Assembly: GCF_015245355.1 (NCBI RefSeq)
Contig: NZ_CP063311.1
Location: forward strand, 889,313 to 953,312
Reading direction: 5' to 3'
Source: Anabaenopsis elenkinii CCIBt3563
GTDB taxonomy: Bacteria; Cyanobacteriota; Cyanobacteriia; Cyanobacteriales; Nostocaceae
DNA length: 64,000 nt
The position numbers and the translations under genes were made by a program. This document shows positions 27,727 through 37,608 of this stretch, piece by piece (position 1 is the stretch's first letter; each line of letters opens with the position of its first letter). The notes beneath the pieces were generated by a model. The model did no database searches, was not told the DNA's origin, and saw only the letters and a program-made list of their open reading frames with translations.

Positions 27727-28790
27727 TATAGCAGTTCAGTAAATCGGGGATCATCTGCGAGGGTTTTGAGAATGTGTTTAATTTCTTGAGTGCGATTTTT
27801 ATTGACTACAAGAGTCACATTGCGATCGCGCACAATTACAACATCCTCTAAACCAATAGTAACAATGACATCTTCTGGATTGGTAGCATAAACAATAGTA
27901 CCCTGGGTATCCAATCCCACGTGTGTAGCAACTTCTACATTTGGATTTTCAGGTTTTTTCAGTAAGCGCTCCAGTGCATTCCAATCTCCCAAGTCATCCC
28001 AACCAAATTCAACTGGCAAGACGTATGCTAAATTTGTCTTTTCCATGAGTGCATAGTCTATACTCTGTTTGAGCAACTGGGGATATATATCAGGGCCTAG
28101 TTGTTCTAATGGTTCAATAATTTCTGGCACATGGGTATAAAGTTCCTTGAGAACTACCCCAGCCCGAAACACGAACATTCCGCTATTCCAGCTAAAACGC
28201 CCCGTAGATAGAAAAGTCTGTGCTGTTTCACGGTTAGGCTTTTCAGTAAAGCGGTTGACGTGATAGGCTGGCAAATCATTAAATCTACCAATATTTTCGC
28301 CTTGTTCAATATAGCCGTAACCGGTGGATGGGAAAGTAGGCTTGATCCCCAGAGTGACAATCGCCTCTGTGCTTGCCGCTAGCTGGGTAGCAGCATCTAA
28401 GGTGCGTATAAATGCTTCTTGGTCAGCTATCCAGTGGTCAGAGGGAAAAAAGCCGACAATGGCGTTTTCTCCATAACGCCGTTTAATTTCCAAACTTGCC
28501 CAAGCAACAGCCGCGGCAGTATCCCGTCCCTGGGGTTCAATTAATAAATTTTCAGATGGTAGCTGTGGGAGTTGTTCTTGGATACCAGGGGCTATCTGAC
28601 TCGAAGTAATGACCCAGAGGTCATTCCAACCGCTGGTAACGGCTAATAACCTATCGGCAGTTGCTTGTAATAAACTTCTAGAGCTACCATTAAGGCTTAA
28701 AAATTGCTTAGGTCTATCTTGGCGACTGAGAGGCCAAAAACGCTCACCTTTGCCTCCAGCTAAAATTACAGGGAACAGTAAATTACTCAT
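27726..28790 (-). CDS. manC: Mannose-1-phosphate guanylyltransferase
   Basis: Forms GDP-mannose from mannose-1-phosphate and GTP, a precursor for cell-surface polysaccharides and GDP-fucose. The 354-residue protein has the nucleotidyltransferase signature VILAGGKGERFWPLSRQDRPKQ at residues 8-29, GFFPSDHWI, TGYGYIEQG, the FTEKPNRETAQTFL motif, and the left-handed beta-helix start. It is the short, single-domain form without a phosphomannose isomerase fusion. It diverges from the LytR-CpsA-Psr gene, so both flank one promoter region and both serve the cell envelope. Confidence 0.94.
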   Translation of the reverse strand: MSNLLFPVILAGGKGERFWPLSRQDRPKQFLSLNGSSRSLLQATADRLLAVTSGWNDLWVITSSQIAPGIQEQLPQLPSENLLIEPQGRDTAAAVAWASLEIKRRYGENAIVGFFPSDHWIADQEAFIRTLDAATQLAASTEAIVTLGIKPTFPSTGYGYIEQGENIGRFNDLPAYHVNRFTEKPNRETAQTFLSTGRFSWNSGMFVFRAGVVLKELYTHVPEIIEPLEQLGPDIYPQLLKQSIDYALMEKTNLAYVLPVEFGWDDLGDWNALERLLKKPENPNVEVATHVGLDTQGTIVYATNPEDVIVTIGLEDVVIVRDRNVTLVVNKNRTQEIKHILKTLADDPRFTELL

Positions 28791-28909
28791 GTTATCTACA
28801 GACTTAGGTCAGATCATTATCAGTGTACAGTGAGCTTTTGGCTTGGTAGGATTTGTGGCTGCAATTAACAGATATTAAAGTAGGTAGTGGTTGATTGGGG
28901 AGATAATTT

Positions 28910-30418
28910 GTGATTAAGCAATTTCAATGGTTAGAAAATCAGGTGACCTTTCAAGACGTACCCGAGTTTGAAGTCGAGCAAAGAACTCAACAGGTAGCAT
29001 GGCCAGAAAATAGTCTCTTAATTCAACAGCCATCACCATCTGAACTGGAAATAGTCCCCCAGGAGCCAGGAACTATTTCCCCGAGTGTTGTTGAATCTGT
29101 GAGTGTAATTCCCCGGGATATTTACCAGAGGTTAGGCTTGACACTACCTCGATGGGTACTGTGGACATTGACCACAGTCTTGGGGATCATTTTTTCCAGT
29201 CTGTTGGTATCTGCTTTGGCACTGTGGACTCCACTATGGAGTAGTCTTGATCGAACCGATGAAGAATTGCAATTTTCCGGTCAAGATGATCAGAAAATGC
29301 CTTTACCTGGGGAATTATGGTCGAAAATTTCCCAGTATAAGCTGTCACGGCCAATGAATATTTTGATTATGGGAGTTGATCCGGTGCCAGGTAGTATTGA
29401 TGGGTCTCCGGAAAGTTTTACAGGAACCAGTGATACCATGTTGTTGGTGAGACTCAACCCTAGGGATAAAACTATGCGGGTGCTGTCAATTCCAAGGGAT
29501 ACTATGATTGCTATCCCAGAACGAGGTTTAACTAAGGTGTCTGAAGCCAATGCTCAAGGCGGTCCGGTTTTAGCAGCACGGGTAGTTAGCAGGACTTTAA
29601 ATAATGCTCCCATACATCGATACCTGCGTATTTCCACTAGTGGACTTAAGCAGTTAGTTGATCAATTGGGTGGGGTTGATGTTTTTGTACCCCAAGGTAT
29701 GCAATATCAAGATTCTAGCAGTCAGATGCCCGTTAATTTACCTAGTGGTTGGCAAACCCTCAACGGTGAACAAGCAGAACAATTTGCTCGGTATCGCGAA
29801 CCAGGATTAGGGGATTTACCACGAGTACAACGACAGCAAGTGCTAATTAAGGCCTTACTGCAACAGGTCAATAGTCCGACTGTGTTACCGAGATTACCTC
29901 ATTTAACCCGTCTGATGCGCAAATATTTTGACACCAATCTCAAAATAGAAGAAATTATGGCCTTAGTAAATTATTCGGTGAACCTGGAAGAGGATAATTT
30001 GCAGATGACTATTCTACCAGGTAATTTCAGCCGCTTTAGTCAAGACCCCAATAGTTATTGGCTAAATCTCAATAAACAGCAGGCTCTATTGAATAATTAT
30101 GTGGGGGTAAATGTACCTGGTGTTGAGGCCGATGTACGTCCAGTTGAGAACCTGAGAATTGCTATTCAAAATGCTTCCAATCAACCCCAGGTCACTGAAA
30201 AAGTTATTGAGTATCTCAAACAAAAAGGTTTTACAAATGTTTATGCGGTGTCCGATTGGCCTGATCACCACAGACAAACTCAGATTATTGTTCACAGAGG
30301 AACCCGAAGCACGGGGATTAAGCTTCATGAGGTGATCGGCTTGGGTAGAATTAATGTCTCAGCAACTGGGGATTTAGAATCGGATATCACCATTCGTATT
30401 GGTCAAGATTGGAAATAG
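28910..30418 (+). CDS. LytR-CpsA-Psr (LCP) family protein with LytR_C domain
   Basis: LCP enzymes transfer lipid-linked glycopolymers to peptidoglycan. The 502-residue protein starts with GTG at 28910. A cytoplasmic N-terminus of about 80 residues precedes one membrane helix (about 82-105). The LCP catalytic domain (about 145-300) shows ILIMGVDPVPG, TSDTMLLVRLNP, VLSIPRDTM with the pyrophosphate-binding Arg, KVSEANAQGGP and a late RYREPGLGDLPRVQRQQ. A LytR_C domain (LRIAIQNAS...KGFTNVYAVSDWPD) lies near residues 415-475. The stop overlaps a heptamer repeat. Pairing with the divergent GDP-mannose gene suggests a capsule or wall-polymer role. Confidence 0.93.
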   Translation: MIKQFQWLENQVTFQDVPEFEVEQRTQQVAWPENSLLIQQPSPSELEIVPQEPGTISPSVVESVSVIPRDIYQRLGLTLPRWVLWTLTTVLGIIFSSLLVSALALWTPLWSSLDRTDEELQFSGQDDQKMPLPGELWSKISQYKLSRPMNILIMGVDPVPGSIDGSPESFTGTSDTMLLVRLNPRDKTMRVLSIPRDTMIAIPERGLTKVSEANAQGGPVLAARVVSRTLNNAPIHRYLRISTSGLKQLVDQLGGVDVFVPQGMQYQDSSSQMPVNLPSGWQTLNGEQAEQFARYREPGLGDLPRVQRQQVLIKALLQQVNSPTVLPRLPHLTRLMRKYFDTNLKIEEIMALVNYSVNLEEDNLQMTILPGNFSRFSQDPNSYWLNLNKQQALLNNYVGVNVPGVEADVRPVENLRIAIQNASNQPQVTEKVIEYLKQKGFTNVYAVSDWPDHHRQTQIIVHRGTRSTGIKLHEVIGLGRINVSATGDLESDITIRIGQDWK

Positions 30419-30443
30419 TCATCGGTCATTAGTCATTAGTCAT
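30418..30443. repeat. Short heptamer tandem repeat (GTCATTA)
   Basis: Nearly four copies of GTCATTA/GTCATCG immediately after, and partly within, the stop codon of the LCP gene. This matches the short tandemly repeated repetitive sequences known from heterocystous cyanobacteria. Confidence 0.8.
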
Positions 30444-30494
30444 GATTTGACTTTTGTTTCCCCCCGGGGTCATAGTTTACTAGACTATTGGCTA

Positions 30495-31028
30495 ATGATG
30501 AACAACAAAGTTTTTAGGGTTATGCAACAGTTTTTACTGAAATTAGTTAGTTTGCTGGTAATTGTGGTTTTTACTTGGTTATGGGTGCTAATTAATCCTC
30601 AAACCGCCTTTGCTCAAATCAACACCATCAACTATAGTAATGCTAGTCTCGAAAATCGTGATTTTTCTAACGCTGATTTGTCTGGGGTGACTTTTGTGGC
30701 GGCGGAAATGCGGGATACCAATTTTCAAGGGGCAAATTTAACTAATGCCATTCTGACTAAGGGGGTGTTATTAAATGCTAATTTGGAAGGTGCAAATCTC
30801 ACAGGGGCTTTAGTTGACCGAGTGACTATGGATGGGGCAAATTTAAGGAATGCTATTTTTACAGAAGCAACTATGACCCGGAGTCGGTTTTTTGATGCGG
30901 ACATCACTGGTGCTGATTTTACAGATGCTTTGATAGACCGCTATCAAGTTTCTTTAATGTGCGATCGCGCTGAGGGTATCAATCCCGTTACAGGGGTGGC
31001 GACACGAGATAGTTTAGGATGTCGGTAA
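30495..31028 (+). CDS. Secreted pentapeptide-repeat protein
   Basis: From the ATG at 30495 (or 30498, or 30522) the product has up to 177 residues. A signal peptide (LLKLVSLLVIVVFTWLWVLI) ends at a plausible AFA cleavage site near residue 40. About sixteen pentapeptide repeats of the A(D/N)LxN type follow (SNADLSGVTF, GANLTNAIL, GANLTGALV, GANLRNAIF, GADFTDAL), forming a right-handed quadrilateral beta-helix. The C-terminal tail DRYQVSLMCDRAEG...DSLGCR has two cysteines, common in cyanobacterial thylakoid-lumen or periplasmic members. Function unknown. It sits between the LCP gene and murJ. Confidence 0.88.
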   Translation: MMNNKVFRVMQQFLLKLVSLLVIVVFTWLWVLINPQTAFAQINTINYSNASLENRDFSNADLSGVTFVAAEMRDTNFQGANLTNAILTKGVLLNANLEGANLTGALVDRVTMDGANLRNAIFTEATMTRSRFFDADITGADFTDALIDRYQVSLMCDRAEGINPVTGVATRDSLGCR

Positions 31029-31047
31029 TAGTTGTCAGGTATAGTAA

Positions 31048-32652
31048 GTGACTCAAGAAGACCAGAAACCCCGTCGCTCCTTGGCGGGAATTGCCGGCAT
31101 AGTAGCCGCCGCTACATTAATTAGTAAAGTCTTTGGTTTAGTGCGACAGCAAGCGATCGCCGCGGCTTTTGGTGTTGGGGCTGCGGCTACTGCTTACAGT
31201 TACGCTTATATTATTCCGGGTTTTCTCTTAATCTTACTGGGTGGCGTCAATGGACCATTACACAGTGCGGTCGTCAGTGTCTTAGCCAAGCGCCCACGCT
31301 CAGAAAGCGCCCCCCTGGTAGAAACGGTAACAACTCTGGTAGGTGGATTACTCCTACTGGTGACCTTGGCTCAGATTTTCTTTGCTGATATCATCATTGA
31401 TATTGTTGGTTATGGTCTAGAATCGACTACCAGGGCGATCGCCATTCAACAGATCCGCATTATGGCACCCATGGCCTTATTTGCGGGTTTAATAGGTATT
31501 GGTTTTGGTACCCTCAACGCCGCTAATCAATATTGGTTACTTTCCATCAGTCCCCTATTATCAAGTGTAACTGTCATTGCTGGCATTGCCATCTTAACCG
31601 GGCAACTAGGTAAAGATATTATTAAACCAGAATACGCCTTCATCGGTGGTATGATCTTAGCTTGGGGAACCTTAGGCGGCGCAATTCTTCAATGGTTAGC
31701 CCAGTTAATCGTCCAGTGGCGCTTAGGACTAGGTACATTGCGCCTGCGGTTTGATTTTAAATCCCCCGGAGTGCAAGAGGTGATCAAAATTATGACACCG
31801 GCTACTATTTCCTCCGGGATGATGCCGATTAATGTCGCCACAGACCTTTACTTTGCCAGTCCTATCCCCGGTGCAGCGGCTGGGTTTAACTATGCCAATC
31901 TCCTAGTACAAACTCCCCTAGGTATTATCTCTAATATTATTTTGTTACCTTTATTACCAATATTTGCTAAGTTAGCGGCTCCCGAACATTGGCCAGACCT
32001 AAAGTTACGCATTCGCCAAGGAATTTTACTCACCGCGGTCACCATGCTACCATTGGGGGCGTTAATGGTGGTGTTATCTGTCCCCATCGTAGAGATCATA
32101 TATCAACGGGGTGCTTTCCAACAACAAGCCACACAGCTGGTTTCATCCCTGCTGATTGCCTACGGTGTGGGGATGTTTGTATATTTAGGGCGGGATGTGT
32201 TGGTACGGGTATTTTATGCTCTCGGAGATGGACAGACACCTTTTAGGATCAGTGCTTTTAACATCTTCCTTAACGCTCTACTTGATGGGATTTTGGTTAG
32301 ACCTTTTGGATCTACTGGGATTGTTTTAGCAACAGTAGGCGTCAACTTTAGTTCTATATTAATGCTATTATGGTTCCTTGACCGTAAACTCAATGGTTTA
32401 CCTTGGCGTGAGTGGAGTATACCAATTTTAGGTTTAACTGCAGGTAGTGTTGCGGCTGGTTTTGCTAGTTTTGGTACTTTAGTTAGTTTACAGCAGTTGT
32501 TGGGTACACAGGGGTTAATCATTCAATTGTTACAGTTATGTGTATCAGGTTTAGTGGGTATCTTGGTATTTGCTATCATTGCCTCATCCTTGAAAATACC
32601 AGAGGTGAATAGTTTTGCGGTGGGGATGCGTCAACGATTTTTGAAGAGATAG
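31048..32652 (+). CDS. murJ: Lipid II flippase MurJ
   Basis: MATE/MOP-superfamily flippase that moves lipid II across the inner membrane for peptidoglycan synthesis. The 534-residue protein has about 14 membrane helices. Seen: the conserved start LISKVFGLVRQQAIAAAFGVG, IQQIRIMAPMALFAGLIGIG, YFASPIPGAAAGFNYANLLVQTPLGI, VPIVEIIYQRGAF, and VLVRVFYALGDGQTPFRIS. The start is GTG at 31048, 19 bases after the previous stop, so it may be cotranscribed with the pentapeptide gene. Its stop is 13 bases from that of the convergent helicase gene. Confidence 0.94.
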   Translation: MTQEDQKPRRSLAGIAGIVAAATLISKVFGLVRQQAIAAAFGVGAAATAYSYAYIIPGFLLILLGGVNGPLHSAVVSVLAKRPRSESAPLVETVTTLVGGLLLLVTLAQIFFADIIIDIVGYGLESTTRAIAIQQIRIMAPMALFAGLIGIGFGTLNAANQYWLLSISPLLSSVTVIAGIAILTGQLGKDIIKPEYAFIGGMILAWGTLGGAILQWLAQLIVQWRLGLGTLRLRFDFKSPGVQEVIKIMTPATISSGMMPINVATDLYFASPIPGAAAGFNYANLLVQTPLGIISNIILLPLLPIFAKLAAPEHWPDLKLRIRQGILLTAVTMLPLGALMVVLSVPIVEIIYQRGAFQQQATQLVSSLLIAYGVGMFVYLGRDVLVRVFYALGDGQTPFRISAFNIFLNALLDGILVRPFGSTGIVLATVGVNFSSILMLLWFLDRKLNGLPWREWSIPILGLTAGSVAAGFASFGTLVSLQQLLGTQGLIIQLLQLCVSGLVGILVFAIIASSLKIPEVNSFAVGMRQRFLKR

Positions 32653-32665
32653 TAGTAATTAGAGC

Positions 32666-35600
32666 TTATGCTCTCAGTAAAAACGCTGACAAATCAAGAC
32701 TGAGACTAGTGGGTTTAATTCCTTCCAGAAGCAGTAAACTTAGGTTGTCAGTGTCTTCCACTAATTGGGTGACAAATTGATCATCATCTAAACGGGCTTT
32801 ACTACCCTCTGTATAATTTATCAGCAGTTTTTGTACATCACCCATATATTTGTAATAACTGAGTTTTCTCAGGGTATTCTTAATTAAGGTCGGGGTTAAA
32901 TTTTCCCTGGGTGGAATATTTCTCAAACGGCGCTGGATTTTATTAATACGTTCCGAGCTACTATTTAAGGTGGTTAGATTTTCTGGCTGTTGTAGTTCGG
33001 CAATGTATTGATGTTTTAATTTTACTAGCTCTTGGTATATTGACTGGGCAGATGATAGTACACTGTGGACGGAAAAAGTATTACTAATGACTGGGGTTTT
33101 CATCGCCGAGGCGATCGCCATACCATAACCGTCTTTTTCTCCCGTCTGGTCGTTCCAAAATAGGGTTTGCTGTTTTTCGGCAATAGGTTCACCATTGGGT
33201 CCGAAATATGCTAAAGTTAAAGCAGATAAACCTGTGGGTTCATTCGCCTCCCCAGTACGACGACCTATAACTATGGGGTTGGGTTGGTAGTCTTCACCTA
33301 ATCTTTTTAATAGCTTACTAATTTCCTCACTGTGTAAAATCTCATTTTCTGTGTAAAAACTCAGATGAGTGGCTTGTTTTTGATAAACTTGTTCTTGGAA
33401 ATGGTTCTGCTGTAATTTTCTGGCTTTAACTAAACTCTGGAGAAAGTCTACATATCCTGGTAAAATTTCATCATCAAATAAAGTATCTCCATAAATTGAA
33501 TCTCGTAAACTGTTAACATGGGAGATAGTAGGGATATGGCGTTTAGTTTCTACATCAATAAACTGAGTATCCTGGTCTGCTAACTCTCCTACTAGTTTTT
33601 TATGGAGATTTGCCAGGCGTGATGCTTGTCTGAGTAATTGACTTTCGCTGTTAGCATAGTAAATATAAATATGTGCAGCTTGGTGTTTTTTCGGTCTGTC
33701 AATCCTACCGATTCTCTGTTCTAAAATCATCGGGTTCCAAGGTAAATCAATATTAATTAAATAATCAGCATCTTGGAGATTTTGACCAACAGATAGGGTT
33801 TCCGAACCAATTAATACTGTAAGTGCTTCTGCTTGGGGGTATTCTGTGGGATGTTTACAACTAGCAACAGGAGCAAATCGTTTAAATATTTCTTGACGAG
33901 TTAAAGTTACCTCTCGTCCTTGGGGTAGTTTGGCTTGACCAGGGCTAATTTTTTGGGGTTTGTCTGCACTGTTGGGGTAATATATTTTAGGAGAGCCAGT
34001 CAGCATTCCTATACCTTGAGAGGCGATCGCCTGATCTTGCGCCATATAAAGATAATAATCGATCACCGTGTCACTAAAAGTAGAAATCAGCAATACTTTC
34101 TGACCCAGCTTGACCAACTCCCTAACTTTTTGTCTGACCTGCTCCTTTTTATGGTCAATAACAAATTCATCTTGGAGCAGAGTTTGAATTTCTTGGAGTA
34201 GTTGCAAATCATTCTCACAATCTGCTAACATTTTGTGATAGATTTGCCTAGCTCTATCAGGCTGATTCTCTAAAGCTGCCGTGTTAATATCAATAGAACG
34301 TCTTAACTGTTGGCGCTTTTGTGGTTGTTCCTCCTGTGTTTCCTCCTCTTCCTCATACTCCTCATCCCAGGTTTCCCGTTCATCATCATCTAAATTTAAC
34401 CAGTCAGTTTGACCTGTTGGGTTTAAATTAAATTTGTAGTGAGTTAATAAAAATTCCTTTAATCCCGCAGCGTCTGGGGAAATAGACTGTAACCGGGATT
34501 GCATTTGTGTAATCCGTCTGCTAAAATTATTGATGGTTTGGCTCAAAGCATACATACTAGATTCAGCCCGTTGGAGAAAAAACCGGCGCTGGTTACCTAG
34601 CAAGCTGCGCTGCTCCACATTACTAGTTAAATAACGAATCGGGTCAGCAAAGGGAATGTAAAGACTTGTTTCAAAATGGCCAAAAATTTGGTCTAGTGCT
34701 TCTTCCGTGGTATTTTCAAACTGTACCGGCAACCATTCCGCTATACGTTGAGCATATACATTTAAATTGCTGCTGGACTCTCGCAACATCTTTCTAGTCC
34801 GTTGCAGAAACAGTTCCTTATAAATTTGGCGAAATATCTCTGTATTATCTGTGAAGTTCCTCACCCCTGTGTCCCTTCTGGTAAACCAGTCCGTGACCTC
34901 AGCGGGTAAGTTTAAATCTTGGAAAGCTTGAGGACGACTAATAAAAGGTGAGAGAATATTATAAATGTCTTCGCGGCGGTTATTCCAGGGGGTAGCAGTT
35001 AACAGCAGAAAATGACGCTGTTTACCTAACTTGCGGTCGTTCTCCTGAATTTGCAAGCAGGTTTTGTGAATGCGGTTATTATAATTGCGGATACCCTCAT
35101 GGGCTTCGTCAATGATAATTAAATCAGGACCACCGTAACGATTCAAGTTTTCTAGAAAGTTACTATCCTTACGACTCATCAAGTTTTTATTGTAGAGTTC
35201 GTAATCATGAGACTCAAAACCCAACTCCCTTAACTCCCGTTCCCAGTTGGATAAAAGTTTTTTAGCTGCAATAATCGCGATTTTAGCATCGGGGTGGTGT
35301 TGTCGATACAATCTCCCCACCGCAGCAGCTAACCGAGTTTTTCCCAAACCCACAGCATCCGCACACACAGCAACACCAAAATCTTGCATTACCCTAAGAC
35401 AGTGCTGCGCTCCTGTTTTTTGGTGTTCAAATAATATACCCTGATTTAATAACTCATCCAGTAAGTCACTACCTTGTACCCGGAACTGTTGGGGGCGTTT
35501 TTTTGCTAACCAGTAAAGAAAATCATCCGGTGTCCCATGATTACCAGCTAAAATCATTTCTATGGCTGATTTAAATCCTGGTATTTCCTCAAAATCAGGA

Positions 35601-36916
35601 ATTACTAAAGACTGGCTGACTACAGGGGGTTTTTTAGGTGTAGTGCGATAAACTCCCCTGGGGGTTTTGACCTGAAACTGAGTTAAGGGTACGGGGGGAT
35701 GATCGGAGTTTACCTCAACTTCACCAATAATCTGTTGTGGTGACTGGTTGTGAATGTTCACCTTCACCAACTCATTCTCAGTCACTCCTATCTGGGTAAC
35801 TTGGTCTAGATTTTTACCTATAATTTCAACAGTTGTCGTTTCACCGCAGGGGAATTTATCCGGTGTGATAGACTCAATGACTGGTTTTTGTTGTTCTTGG
35901 CGGCGTTGTCGTTCCCTTAATACTTGTTGTAAAAATTCTTGACTGAGGTCGAAACTTAACTCCTGATCTTGCCATTCTCTATCAAATTGCTGAATACTAT
36001 CTAATATGTCTTTTGCGTCTAATTCATCCCAGGAGTAGAGAAAGGTCATACTTTCTGCATTTCTGGAATGTGCAGCACGGGTAAAATTATTTGAACCCTC
36101 ATGTTGAATGTGGTGATCTAATTTGTCAGTGAAAATCCCCGTTTTTTTATGGTAGAGGCCTTTTCCTGAATCCATTTTAATTAGTCTGATGTGTAAAAAT
36201 CCTAGTCTGACTAGTTCTGCTAATATTTCTGTTTCTGTAAAATCGCCTTCTGCTAAACCTTGGAGAAATTCTTCTAGGGTACGTTGGATAAATTGGTCGC
36301 GATCGCTCGGGTTGTAGAGTTTGTCTAATTCTGCAATATCTGTTAGTTTAGTAAAACCTTGCCAATCCATTAATAACCGGATTTGTCCCTCAGTTTCCAC
36401 AATCGCGGCCAATGGTTCTTGATATAGTTTTAAAACACCGCTGTCAAAGTAAGCTGTGGAACGGCGGTAAATTTTAGTTCGTTGTAAAATATCAGTGAAA
36501 AATTGCCGATATTTATCTAAGTCAGGGGGGAGATTAAAGCGACGTTGACGACCGGGAATTTCTAAAAAGCTCCCTGCTAATAAAGCTGGTTCTGTGGTCA
36601 CCCTTTCTTGATGTAGAAACTTTTCCAGAATAGATAGTTCACAGGTTCGCAACAGGGTGACACTGGGTAAATCTCCCTCTTTGATGGGGATATATTCAAA
36701 TACTTTAGCTTTTTTAGGGTCTATGCGCAAAAGTTTATGGGTGGCGTTTTGATTACCCATACCTAGGAACTTAATCACGTTATGTAATGGGTTATCAGCA
36801 TCCCGATGCTGGAAAACCAACCAATATTGATCATTAATTCCTTTAATCAGATTCCCTTGGGGTAGGTAGTAGGGGCGTTGTTTGCGAATTAGTTCTGGGA
36901 TAAAGTTATCTAGCAT
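32666..36916 (-). CDS. PLD-type nuclease / IPT-TIG / SNF2-family helicase fusion
   Basis: 1416-residue multidomain protein, probably the translocase-nuclease part of a restriction system. Residues about 130-330 form a phospholipase D-like nuclease with HKK (256-258) and GSNNFT (274-279), which together match the HxK...GSxN half-site of nucleolytic PLD proteins. Residues about 345-420 resemble an IPT/TIG immunoglobulin-like domain (VIESITPDKFPCGETTTVEIIGKNL). A SNF2/SF2 helicase follows: Walker A ADAVGLGKT (520-527), DEAH (603-606), TAT (640-642), a very acidic linker at about 848-865, and motifs V/VI SVGQNLQDADYLIN and QRIGRIDR (1067-1074). All ATPase motifs look intact. It lies downstream of a Uma2 gene and a type ISP-like methyltransferase on the same strand. 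Confidence 0.85.
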   Translation of the reverse strand: MLDNFIPELIRKQRPYYLPQGNLIKGINDQYWLVFQHRDADNPLHNVIKFLGMGNQNATHKLLRIDPKKAKVFEYIPIKEGDLPSVTLLRTCELSILEKFLHQERVTTEPALLAGSFLEIPGRQRRFNLPPDLDKYRQFFTDILQRTKIYRRSTAYFDSGVLKLYQEPLAAIVETEGQIRLLMDWQGFTKLTDIAELDKLYNPSDRDQFIQRTLEEFLQGLAEGDFTETEILAELVRLGFLHIRLIKMDSGKGLYHKKTGIFTDKLDHHIQHEGSNNFTRAAHSRNAESMTFLYSWDELDAKDILDSIQQFDREWQDQELSFDLSQEFLQQVLRERQRRQEQQKPVIESITPDKFPCGETTTVEIIGKNLDQVTQIGVTENELVKVNIHNQSPQQIIGEVEVNSDHPPVPLTQFQVKTPRGVYRTTPKKPPVVSQSLVIPDFEEIPGFKSAIEMILAGNHGTPDDFLYWLAKKRPQQFRVQGSDLLDELLNQGILFEHQKTGAQHCLRVMQDFGVAVCADAVGLGKTRLAAAVGRLYRQHHPDAKIAIIAAKKLLSNWERELRELGFESHDYELYNKNLMSRKDSNFLENLNRYGGPDLIIIDEAHEGIRNYNNRIHKTCLQIQENDRKLGKQRHFLLLTATPWNNRREDIYNILSPFISRPQAFQDLNLPAEVTDWFTRRDTGVRNFTDNTEIFRQIYKELFLQRTRKMLRESSSNLNVYAQRIAEWLPVQFENTTEEALDQIFGHFETSLYIPFADPIRYLTSNVEQRSLLGNQRRFFLQRAESSMYALSQTINNFSRRITQMQSRLQSISPDAAGLKEFLLTHYKFNLNPTGQTDWLNLDDDERETWDEEYEEEEETQEEQPQKRQQLRRSIDINTAALENQPDRARQIYHKMLADCENDLQLLQEIQTLLQDEFVIDHKKEQVRQKVRELVKLGQKVLLISTFSDTVIDYYLYMAQDQAIASQGIGMLTGSPKIYYPNSADKPQKISPGQAKLPQGREVTLTRQEIFKRFAPVASCKHPTEYPQAEALTVLIGSETLSVGQNLQDADYLINIDLPWNPMILEQRIGRIDRPKKHQAAHIYIYYANSESQLLRQASRLANLHKKLVGELADQDTQFIDVETKRHIPTISHVNSLRDSIYGDTLFDDEILPGYVDFLQSLVKARKLQQNHFQEQVYQKQATHLSFYTENEILHSEEISKLLKRLGEDYQPNPIVIGRRTGEANEPTGLSALTLAYFGPNGEPIAEKQQTLFWNDQTGEKDGYGMAIASAMKTPVISNTFSVHSVLSSAQSIYQELVKLKHQYIAELQQPENLTTLNSSSERINKIQRRLRNIPPRENLTPTLIKNTLRKLSYYKYMGDVQKLLINYTEGSKARLDDDQFVTQLVEDTDNLSLLLLEGIKPTSLSLDLSAFLLRA

Positions 36917-36981
36917 AGTTAATGATTGATTTGTGGGTTAGATACCGTCAGGGGTGTAATTGGACTTGACCCCGGAGACTG

Positions 36982-37536
36982 TCAAAAACTTAACCAGCTA
37001 AAGACTTCTTGAACAGTGATCTTTAAATCAACCCCTGTGATCACTGGTAAGCGATCGCTATTTTTAAGTTCTTGAACTCGGCGATCGCCATCTACTACTA
37101 AAATACTTTCATCCTCACTATCAACTAACCAACCTAACTCAGTTCCATATTCAGCACAATGTAGTAATTTACTGAGAACTTGTTTATATTTCTGTTCAGG
37201 AGAGAGAATTTCAATTACCCAATCTGGATGGATTTCAAACCGATTGGCGATGCGTCCTGATGGTAACCTAGGGATGCGCTCCCAGCGAAATACCGCTATA
37301 TCTGGGACAATTGCTAATCCACCAAAAATACAGCGTAGTTCTGGAAAAGCTTTAGCGATTTTCTGAGGTTTAGTAATTTGATTAATAGTTTCGCATAGCT
37401 CAATCTGCAGTTGGCTATGTTCCCCTTGAGGCATTGGTTTCTGTATAATGTGTCCATGAATCAATTCAGAAGCTGGTTCTGTTTCTGACAATTTTAAAAA
37501 TTCTTCTATAGTTGTGGGTTGTGCTGTAATAGTCAT
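36982..37536 (-). CDS. Uma2 family protein (PD-(D/E)XK nuclease fold)
   Basis: 184-residue member of the Uma2/DUF820 family, greatly expanded in cyanobacteria and built on a restriction-endonuclease-like fold. Seen: the start TTIEEFLKLSETEPASELIHGHI, GEHSQLQIEL, the acidic VPDIAVFRW strand, DWVIEILSP (the E-containing strand expected of the active centre) and WLVDSEDESILV. It lies between the methyltransferase (72 bases) and PLD-helicase (65 bases) genes, all on one strand. It may be a component of that system or an independent insertion of this common mobile-like family. The function of Uma2 proteins is not settled. Confidence 0.88.
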   Translation of the reverse strand: MTITAQPTTIEEFLKLSETEPASELIHGHIIQKPMPQGEHSQLQIELCETINQITKPQKIAKAFPELRCIFGGLAIVPDIAVFRWERIPRLPSGRIANRFEIHPDWVIEILSPEQKYKQVLSKLLHCAEYGTELGWLVDSEDESILVVDGDRRVQELKNSDRLPVITGVDLKITVQEVFSWLSF

Positions 37537-37608
37537 AGCTTTATGCTCAAACCTCTTTCATTTTAACAGCCAACTGACGGTCAGCGCCTATCCTCAGATT
37601 TTGGGGTT

